10,396 nucleotides of DNA from an uncultured Planctomycetota bacterium. Lineage in GTDB: Bacteria > Planctomycetota > SZUA-567 > JAFGNG01. Positions 5,258-10,396 of the stretch are shown in pieces. A program made the translations under genes and the position numbers. Under the pieces are notes generated by a model. It searched no databases, had not been told where the DNA came from, and saw only the letters and a list, made by a program, of their open reading frames with translations. Within the stretch, counting starts at the first letter, position 1; each line of letters starts with the position of its first letter. The stretch is taken from contig CAMZKK010000251.1 of assembly GCA_947311175.1 (NCBI GenBank), positions 1 through 10,396 of the forward strand, written 5' to 3'.

Positions 5258-7303
5258 TTATCTCTTTAAATTAACCAACTCAACTAACATCTCATCACTG
5301 GTACTAATAACCCTAGCATTTGCCTGAAAACCACGTTCGGTAACAATAAGATTTGTAAATTCCTTAGACAAATCTACATTTGACAATTCTAAGGTTCCAG
5401 CCCTAATTGACCCACGACCACCAACTTCAGGAACATCAATTTGTGCATCACCACTCGCTGGACCAACAATGAAATTATTATGCCCAACCTTTAATAATCC
5501 ATTTGGGTTTGGAATCAAGGCTATCGCGAGCTGTCCAAGCTGAGTAATAACCCCATTTGAAAAGATACCATTAACTACCCCGTCGGCTGTTACACTAAAA
5601 CTGTCAAGTGTTCCGGGGGCAGAACCATCTTGATCTTTTAGGTTGAAATCAAAAGATGAAGCAACTTGAGTCACGACTGAAAAATTCAAATCTTGATCTT
5701 GAGAACTAGAAAGCCCTTCTGTAATCCCAATTTGGATAGGTTCTGCAGTTCCTTTATTGTCTCTGTCAAGTTCAATGCCACCGGTATCGCTAAGCTCTGC
5801 TCCCCTTACAAATCTACCCTGATTATCAAACCGAATAAGTCCCGTTCCAACATTGATGCTGGTGGTAGGGTTTGTCGAATCATTAAATAGACTATTCTCC
5901 CATGTCGCATCAGTATCCGCAGTACTATCGGCAATCCACCGCCAAGTGCTAAAATTAGTATCACGACTAACCAAAGACATCTGCATTGTAATATTATGTG
6001 GGTTACCAAGAGAGTCATACACTGTCATATTTGCGGTAGTACTGCCACCCGCAACTGAACCATAATCAGTGTCTTGAGCAAAGATATCGGTATAGGTTAC
6101 ATTGTTATAAGAAATTTCAATGTCGGTTATTGCATTTTCTTCACCTAGATTACTTGAAATTGATACCTTAGTAGTTGCGTCACTGGCTCCATCATTATTA
6201 TAGTCAACAGAGCCGGCAGCACCAGCAGCATAGGTGCGAGTATAAGCACCTGCGTGCTCACGAGTAGCATCATAACCATCAACAGCTTGCGTTCTTTCTT
6301 TAACATGAATTGTACCCATTGCCCCGGAAGTGAGCCTTTCATCTGCAGTAGCATTTCCGTAGTCATCAACCCCTCCGGTTAAAAATGTCATGAAGTCACG
6401 CAAATCTGTACCATCTCCGACTGGATAAGTTCCATAAGTAAAGGTAGCTGTCTGCCGTCTGCCACCCTTTCTAAATGAGATATTTATCTCTTTATCTGCG
6501 GTTACTCCATCTATTCCTTGAAATGGGCTAACCAACTGAGTTCCTCTCAAAAATTGAAGGTCTTGAAGAACACTTGCCCCTGCTACCATACTTGCCGGTG
6601 CCGGTACCGGTGCTCCTGACGAGGCATCTGTGTCCCAAAGTCCGGCAGTAGTTTGAACACTCCCTGCATATAGAGTGTTTGCGCCAATACCTGCCCAACT
6701 AGTATCTGTTGCGACAGTAATTGTATTTGGTACAGCCACCTCAACATCAGAATTAAGATTCCCGGTCATTCCAAGTTTGGTGGTTTCCTTTGCCCCACCA
6801 GTATGTCCAATTGGAATATCAATATGCTTTAGACCTGCCGCCTGATTTATTGCATTGTCTTCATCAACGCCATAGCCAAATACATGCATCCCATCACCGC
6901 CAAGCAATTTCCCTTCAGAGCTAAGATAAAAAGAACCATCTCTTGTATAAGATTGTCCCCAAACTTCGCCATCAATTCCGGTATCAAGAACGAAAAAACC
7001 ATTTCCCTCTATAGCCATATCACGTTGATTACCAGTGGTTTCAAGTGATCCTTGGGAAAAATCCTGACGGATAGAACTTGTTGCTGTCCCTAAACCAACT
7101 TGAAGAGGGTTAATTCCTCCACGACTATTATCTGCAGCCATCCCACCTTTTATTGTTTGAGAAAGCAGGGTATGAAATTGATGTACACCTTGCTTAAAGC
7201 CAACGGTATTTACATTTGCTAAATTATTACCAATATTATCCATCCTCATCTGATGATTAGATAATCCACTAATTGCACTAAATAATGCCTGACTTAAACC
7301 CAT
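5258..7303 (-). CDS. flgE: Flagellar hook protein FlgE, enlarged
   Basis: Structural subunit of the flagellar hook, exported by the flagellar type III system and assembled outside the cell. The N-terminal D0/D1 motif LFSAISGLSNHQMRMDNIGN through NLANVNTVGFK (about 8-37) and the C-terminal VTERGFQANARVISTSDEML (about 654-673) are the classic rod/hook ends. A FlgE D2-like part lies near 424-560 (NMTVYDSLGNPHNITM). At 681 residues it is much longer than enteric FlgE (about 400); the excess lies mostly in about 160-420, which is Gly/Thr/Ala/Asp-rich and presumably surface-exposed. It includes DYNNDGASD (367-375), a DxNxDGxxD calcium-loop-like motif, and DRDNKGTAE (513-521), a weaker one. There is no cysteine in the protein. 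The ATG has an AAAGGA site 8 nt upstream. It follows the TIGR02530 gene after a 126-nt gap full of inverted repeats. Confidence 0.96.
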   Translation of the reverse strand: MGLSQALFSAISGLSNHQMRMDNIGNNLANVNTVGFKQGVHQFHTLLSQTIKGGMAADNSRGGINPLQVGLGTATSSIRQDFSQGSLETTGNQRDMAIEGNGFFVLDTGIDGEVWGQSYTRDGSFYLSSEGKLLGGDGMHVFGYGVDEDNAINQAAGLKHIDIPIGHTGGAKETTKLGMTGNLNSDVEVAVPNTITVATDTSWAGIGANTLYAGSVQTTAGLWDTDASSGAPVPAPASMVAGASVLQDLQFLRGTQLVSPFQGIDGVTADKEINISFRKGGRRQTATFTYGTYPVGDGTDLRDFMTFLTGGVDDYGNATADERLTSGAMGTIHVKERTQAVDGYDATREHAGAYTRTYAAGAAGSVDYNNDGASDATTKVSISSNLGEENAITDIEISYNNVTYTDIFAQDTDYGSVAGGSTTANMTVYDSLGNPHNITMQMSLVSRDTNFSTWRWIADSTADTDATWENSLFNDSTNPTTSINVGTGLIRFDNQGRFVRGAELSDTGGIELDRDNKGTAEPIQIGITEGLSSSQDQDLNFSVVTQVASSFDFNLKDQDGSAPGTLDSFSVTADGVVNGIFSNGVITQLGQLAIALIPNPNGLLKVGHNNFIVGPASGDAQIDVPEVGGRGSIRAGTLELSNVDLSKEFTNLIVTERGFQANARVISTSDEMLVELVNLKR

Positions 7304-7323
7304 AATATTTTCCTTTCAATGAA

Positions 7324-7344
7324 GTTGTTAATAAAACTAACAAC
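7324..7344 (-). repeat. 7-bp inverted repeat in the flgE leader
   Basis: GTTGTTA (7324-7330) and TAACAAC (7338-7344) are perfect complements around a 7-nt loop, about 20 nt upstream of the flgE start and just before its ribosome site. Confidence 0.5.
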
Positions 7345-7361
7345 TGTCTAATGTTTACAGA

Positions 7362-7390
7362 TTTGAAAAGATACTTCTGATCTTTTCAAA
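7362..7390 (-). repeat. Perfect 11-bp inverted repeat upstream of flgE
   Basis: TTTGAAAAGAT (7362-7372) and ATCTTTTCAAA (7380-7390) are perfect complements around a 7-nt loop. No run of T follows in the direction of transcription, so it is more likely a stabilising or processing structure, or a protein operator, than a terminator. Confidence 0.7.
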
Positions 7391-7413
7391 AGGCTCCCGC
7401 ATGCGGACCAGCC
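7388..7413 (-). terminator. GC-rich hairpin followed by UUUU after the TIGR02530 gene
   Basis: A locally GC-rich block contains the palindrome CCGCATGCGG (7397-7406) enclosed by GGCT (7392-7395) and AGCC (7410-7413). In minus-strand RNA it folds to a two-part stem followed immediately by UUUU (7391-7388). This resembles a weak intrinsic terminator that could partly separate the upstream genes from flgE. The same U's begin the next hairpin (7362-7390). Confidence 0.4.
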
Positions 7414-7429
7414 CATATCCAAAATTAAT

Positions 7430-7831
7430 TTATTTCTCTCCTACCACCACAGCGGTGTCAATATTTGTATAAACAGAATCTCCAATTTCTCCAGCCTGCA
7501 TTGCCGTCACTACAATACGGTTATTAATATTCACAATCAAACTCAAGTCATCTAACATCAACAATGCATCCTTAGCACCCTTTTTTGATGCCACATCTGT
7601 TGCCCTTGCCAATCGTTCAATATCTTTGTTTGATAAATTAATATTTCTATCTGATAACCTAGTCATTGCATGTTTAGAGAATTGGAGGTCTGACGAAGCT
7701 ACCTCTAGCTTCTCTTTCAACGCACCCTTAAACCCATCTGTACCTAAATTTGCAGACATAACATTTTCATTTTTCGACAAATTTACTTGTTCTGATACTA
7801 GGTGAGAAAGTGCTCCTATCAGATTACTCAC
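7430..7831 (-). CDS. TIGR02530-family flagellar operon protein
   Basis: Conserved protein found between flgD and flgE in many flagellar operons of Firmicutes and deep-branching phyla; its role is not established, but the position suggests hook or rod assembly. The 133 residues show the family core LQFSKHAMTRLSDRNINLS, then GAKDALLMLDDLSLIVNI, and the closing RIVVTAMQAGEIGDSVYTNI followed by a DTAVVV strand. The first 45 residues are variable. It starts with GTG (7831-7829), supported by an AGGAG ribosome site 7 nt upstream. It follows flgD after 27 nt. No signal peptide or membrane segment is seen. Confidence 0.9.
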   Translation of the reverse strand: MSNLIGALSHLVSEQVNLSKNENVMSANLGTDGFKGALKEKLEVASSDLQFSKHAMTRLSDRNINLSNKDIERLARATDVASKKGAKDALLMLDDLSLIVNINNRIVVTAMQAGEIGDSVYTNIDTAVVVGEK

Positions 7832-7858
7832 GCCTTATCTCCTATCAAATTAAACATA

Positions 7859-8410
7859 TTACTCAACCTTACTAATATCTACGACCGCCATTCTTTCACC
7901 TGTCGGAAAGTTAAGATATGCTAGCCCATCTTCTACCGTAACACTATTCGCTACGCCCGAAAATTCCGTTTCTGTTCCAGCTGCATCCCTTGTAATACCG
8001 GTTACATCTTTTCCTAAAAGCCCACTTGCTGTCGATATTTGACCACCAAGCCTTGCAGCTTCAAGGCTAACAAACATTAATTGGCTATTAGAATTCAGAG
8101 CAGACAATAAGCTATCACTTGAAGAATTTCTCTCTGCTCGCATTGCAGTTAATTCTTCAGTCATCGAAGTAACCTGTTTTGTCATGTCGCGTTGTTCTTC
8201 AAGGGTTTGCAACTGAGCAAGTTGTGCCATCATTTGCTCATTTTTCATTGGCTCAAGCGGATCTTGATGCGTCATTTGAGTAACCAGCAACTGCATAAAG
8301 GCATCACTAGAAACATCGGTCTTTCCCTTATCTCTTTCAGCTTCTTTTTCTTTTATCGCAGAACTACTCGTGTAAAAATCTTCTGTTGGCATAATAGCAC
8401 CAGCACTCAT
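7859..8410 (-). CDS. flgD: Flagellar hook assembly (cap) protein FlgD, short form
   Basis: Scaffold at the hook tip that allows FlgE to polymerise; exported by the flagellar type III system. From ATG 8410 it has 183 residues. The signature N-terminal region (residues 35-73) reads DAFMQLLVTQMTHQDPLEPM, then NEQMMAQLAQLQTLEEQ, the standard FlgD block. A Ser/Asn-rich helical stretch follows, then a small beta domain from about 125 (LLGKDVTGITRD to AVVDISKVE). It is shorter than enteric FlgD (about 231); the space is insufficient for the usual tudor plus Fn3 hybrid domain pair. An in-frame ATG lies 15 nt upstream (8425), but AAAGGAG overlaps those codons and sits 5 nt before ATG 8410, which decides the start. 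No cysteine is present. Confidence 0.95.
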   Translation of the reverse strand: MSAGAIMPTEDFYTSSSAIKEKEAERDKGKTDVSSDAFMQLLVTQMTHQDPLEPMKNEQMMAQLAQLQTLEEQRDMTKQVTSMTEELTAMRAERNSSSDSLLSALNSNSQLMFVSLEAARLGGQISTASGLLGKDVTGITRDAAGTETEFSGVANSVTVEDGLAYLNFPTGERMAVVDISKVE

Positions 8411-8415
8411 AACTT

Positions 8416-8422
8416 CTCCTTT
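8416..8422 (-). promoter_or_regulatory. Ribosome binding site fixing the flgD start
   Basis: AAAGGAG on the minus strand, 5 nt before ATG 8410. The alternative ATG at 8425 has no such site, and its second and third codons form this one. Confidence 0.85.
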
Positions 8423-8442
8423 CATTTAAAACAATTATTGTC

Positions 8443-8476
8443 TTGTCAATATCAACCTATGCAATCATATTGACAA
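8443..8476 (-). repeat. Perfect 10-bp inverted repeat spanning the fliK stop codon
   Basis: TTGTCAATAT (8443-8452) and ATATTGACAA (8467-8476) are perfect complements. The 14-nt loop contains the TAG of fliK (8459-8457). No U-tract follows. It could act at the RNA level (3' stabilisation or coupling to flgD). Confidence 0.7.
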
Positions 8477-10226
8477 AACCATCACCAATCACTCCAATAT
8501 CTTCGTTTTCACCGCCTGCATCAACGTCAGTAGCTGCTAACACATCTCTTCTACCACCTCTTTTTCTTGGAAATTGATTTGTAAAATTTTCACCGGTGTG
8601 CTGTTGTGACTCTCCACTTTCATAAGAAATATCAAATTCACCAAACTTTATCCCTTGTGCAGTTAGAGTATCTCGAAGGTGTCCAACATTTGCTGCCAAC
8701 ATATTCCGAGCATCAGCATTCTCTGTTTTTATGCTTGCATTCATTGTCCCACCAGTGACACTTATCGTAAGTTTTATTTTACCCAAGTCTCCAGGGGATA
8801 ACTGTAACGTAGCGGTACTAATCCCTCTTTTAGCAGACAGCTTCATCGCTTGGCTAATTTTTTCAATATTTTGATTAGTATCTACATAACGCTCAACAAT
8901 CGGTTGATTCTTAATGTCATTCACCTTGACAACTGCATCACTGTTATGAGCATGATTAACATTTAATGACAACTCATCGCCATCTAAAATATCTCCGAAA
9001 TTATCTGATAAAAAACTACCATCCTTCGTCTTTGCCGATGACGACTGTAGCTCTTCTCCAAGCTCGAGATTATCGGTTTGTTCTTCAAACTCAAATCCAT
9101 TATCAGAATCATCATTAACGATTTTTTTCAACCCATTATTTTCAAGAGATTTTGATTCACTCTCTCCACCAAGCTTTTCGGTAATATTTTCATGCAATGA
9201 ACTTCTCTTACCAACAAGCGAATCAAGTTCAGCAAGTAAATTTTTAGCGACATTTCCATCGGTAATATCGTTTTCTACTTCACCGAGCTTTGATTCAACA
9301 CCAAGGAGTTTAACCCCTAATGCGTCAAGAATAACCTTTGGGACTTCCTTCAGTTTTTCATTATTTTGAAGCAATTCAGGTTTCCCAATATTCTTGAGAG
9401 CACTTGCAAATAAATCGACAATCTCATCTTTTGACAATGCAGAAAGAAGATTTATCAATTTGCTATCACGGTTATTCCCCTGCCCATTTTCTACAACAGG
9501 TTCATTTAGTAAGGTCTCAGAAAACAAAGACTTTAACTCTGTAGCAAGTTTAGCCTTTTCATCACTAGTAAGGTTATCAAGATTTATCAACTTTGATAAT
9601 TTGGAAACTTCAGATGTTTTACCATCAACAATCTCTGCTTGAGAAATTTGTGAGATAAAATCATTTTTTGATAAAGGTTTATTTTCATCTTTATCATCAC
9701 TCTCAAAATTCTGCATAAAACCAACAGAGTCTACCCCTGCGTTAGATAAATCATTGTCTTCTATTTTACCATCCATATTATCCATCAATAAACGTGAAGC
9801 AACCTCAAGTTCATCAAACGGAACAAATATGTCACCAGCACCTGCTAGCAACCATTCAACTAATTCACTAAGCTCTTCTTCAGACATATCGTCTAACTCT
9901 TTAATATTCAAAGAACCATCGTCAACTAATGCCTGTAGGCGATCCTTCGCCACTGTCGCTTTTTCTGGCGACAAACTTGAATTCCATCCGTGGGTCTCTA
10001 CTCTCTGCTCAAGATGTTCTGACCCAATTTCTCTCTGTCTTTTTTCGTCTGTAATTTTGGGATGAGATTGTTTTGAGGATTTTATTACATCTCTAACTAA
10101 ATCCTTAAAACTTCCACCCTCACTTGCGGCAGGCAAAACATTGTTATCCTTACCTTTACCAATACCAACAAACGACAGAAGTAATTGGCTAGAACCCTCA
10201 GCAGAGGATGCCAACCCATTATTCAT
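8457..10226 (-). CDS. fliK: Flagellar hook-length control protein FliK
   Basis: Secreted molecular ruler that measures hook length and switches the export apparatus (through FlhB) from hook to filament substrates. From ATG 10226 it has 589 residues, longer than enteric FliK (about 400). Residues 1-450 are Asp/Glu/Ser/Asn/Lys-rich and poorly conserved, as expected for the ruler. The Flg_hook substrate-switch domain lies at about 471-534, with ATLQLSPGDLGKIKLTISV, a MNASIKTENADARNML stretch, and LRDTLTAQGIKFGEFDIS. The tail (to 589) has a basic PRKRGGRR patch. Three similar Leu-rich helical segments recur near 96-129, 210-235 and 256-280. The frame is open 20 codons further upstream, but AAAGGAGG 7 nt before ATG 10226 fixes the start. 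First gene of the operon; no cysteine. Confidence 0.92.
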   Translation of the reverse strand: MNNGLASSAEGSSQLLLSFVGIGKGKDNNVLPAASEGGSFKDLVRDVIKSSKQSHPKITDEKRQREIGSEHLEQRVETHGWNSSLSPEKATVAKDRLQALVDDGSLNIKELDDMSEEELSELVEWLLAGAGDIFVPFDELEVASRLLMDNMDGKIEDNDLSNAGVDSVGFMQNFESDDKDENKPLSKNDFISQISQAEIVDGKTSEVSKLSKLINLDNLTSDEKAKLATELKSLFSETLLNEPVVENGQGNNRDSKLINLLSALSKDEIVDLFASALKNIGKPELLQNNEKLKEVPKVILDALGVKLLGVESKLGEVENDITDGNVAKNLLAELDSLVGKRSSLHENITEKLGGESESKSLENNGLKKIVNDDSDNGFEFEEQTDNLELGEELQSSSAKTKDGSFLSDNFGDILDGDELSLNVNHAHNSDAVVKVNDIKNQPIVERYVDTNQNIEKISQAMKLSAKRGISTATLQLSPGDLGKIKLTISVTGGTMNASIKTENADARNMLAANVGHLRDTLTAQGIKFGEFDISYESGESQQHTGENFTNQFPRKRGGRRDVLAATDVDAGGENEDIGVIGDGFVNMIA

Positions 10227-10233
10227 AAATTTT

Positions 10234-10241
10234 CCTCCTTT
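10234..10241 (-). promoter_or_regulatory. Strong ribosome binding site fixing the fliK start
   Basis: AAAGGAGG on the minus strand, 7 nt before ATG 10226; the in-frame upstream ATG at 10286 lies inside the leader and has no comparable site. Confidence 0.85.
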
Positions 10242-10267
10242 TTTTCCAAAAACAGAAAACTTTGCCG

Positions 10268-10284
10268 GTTCAGACCACCTGAAC
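10268..10284 (-). repeat. Inverted repeat in the fliK leader
   Basis: GTTCAG (10268-10273) and CTGAAC (10279-10284) are perfect complements with a 5-nt loop, midway between the predicted transcription start and the fliK ribosome site. It may be an RNA hairpin or a dyad operator. Confidence 0.5.
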
Positions 10285-10313
10285 ACTAAATTAAGCTATA
10301 ACAAAACCAAGAG

Positions 10314-10329
10314 TGCAAAGTTCGTTCCA
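10314..10329 (-). promoter_or_regulatory. Sigma-54 (RpoN) promoter for the flagellar operon
   Basis: On the minus strand the sequence TGGAACGAACTTTGCA fits the -24/-12 consensus TGGCACG-N4-TTGCW with one mismatch; the invariant GG and GC are exactly spaced (GG-N10-GC). Transcription would start near 10303, giving a leader of about 77 nt to fliK. Sigma-54 control of hook genes is known in many flagellated bacteria, so location and logic agree. It implies a sigma-54 activator elsewhere in the genome. Confidence 0.75.
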
Positions 10330-10343
10330 GCCAAAGAATTTAA

Positions 10344-10371
10344 TGAACAATGAATAATGAATAATTAACAA
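10344..10371. repeat. Four tandem 7-bp repeats (TGAAYAA)
   Basis: TGAACAA, TGAATAA, TGAATAA and TTAACAA run head to tail with no spacer, followed by TGAAG. The tract is AT-rich, non-coding and lies just upstream of the sigma-54 promoter. Confidence 0.7.
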
Positions 10372-10380
10372 TGAAGGTGC

Positions 10381-10396
10381 TTTAGCTATCGCTAAA
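10381..10396. repeat. Inverted repeat cut by the window edge
   Basis: TTTAGC (10381-10386) and GCTAAA (10391-10396) are perfect complements around TATC. The stem may continue past the window, because AAGGTGC immediately precedes it. Confidence 0.6.

Noticed and set aside
6594..6617. Short GCCGGTRCCGGT-type repeat and CCGGTACCGG palindrome in flgE
   Set aside because: It lies in frame within flgE and simply encodes an Ala/Pro/Val-rich linker (APVPAPAS).
9754..10065. Plus-strand open frame of 103 codons inside fliK
   Set aside because: Antisense shadow of the Asp/Glu/Ser-rich ruler region; the serine-rich product is an artefact of the complementary strand.
10227..10286. 20-codon N-terminal extension of FliK
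   Set aside because: It covers the leader hairpin and the AAAGGAGG ribosome site; translation from 10226 is far better supported.

Overview
This AT-rich window holds the 3' half of a small plus-strand operon (about 1-2290), facing convergently the end of a long minus-strand flagellar operon (about 10330 down to 2329). The flagellar order, as transcribed, is fliK - flgD - TIGR02530-family gene - flgE - flbD(swrD) - motA - motB - fliL - fliN. Firmicutes, spirochaetes and several deep-branching diderm phyla use this hook/stator order; Enterobacteria do not. With the O-antigen/capsule-type sugar dehydrogenase next door, I favour a motile diderm from a non-proteobacterial phylum. I cannot name the phylum. 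FlgE has no cysteine, so the Cys-Lys hook cross-link of spirochaetes is impossible, which argues against Spirochaetes.

Plus strand: the end of a WbpA-type UDP-HexNAc 6-dehydrogenase, open from base 2; a 428-residue polytopic membrane protein of unknown function; and a small YccU-type CoA-binding protein. Gaps of 11 and 31 nt suggest co-transcription.

Minus strand: transcription probably starts at a strong sigma-54-type promoter (10314-10329, TGGAACG-N4-TTGCA) about 77 nt ahead of fliK. The genes cover hook length control (FliK), the hook cap/scaffold (FlgD), a conserved flagellar operon protein, the hook subunit (FlgE, unusually large), the motor-power factor FlbD/SwrD, the stator (MotA/MotB), the stator-associated FliL and a switch protein (FliN). 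fliL is split by a -1 frameshift at an A7 run. fliM, normally between fliL and fliN, is absent, while FliN carries two copies of the DALL-type N-terminal motif seen on FliM/FliY.

The flagellar gaps are rich in inverted repeats: over the fliK stop codon, a cluster before flgE, a 15-bp-class palindrome just before the flbD ribosome site, and a related hairpin with a U-tract before motA. The last two share sequence and form continuous stems only in the operon's RNA sense (through G-U pairs), suggesting RNA-level tuning or a dispersed palindromic element. The right edge has a 7-bp-period tandem repeat and a truncated palindrome. No tRNA, rRNA, CRISPR array or transposase gene was seen.
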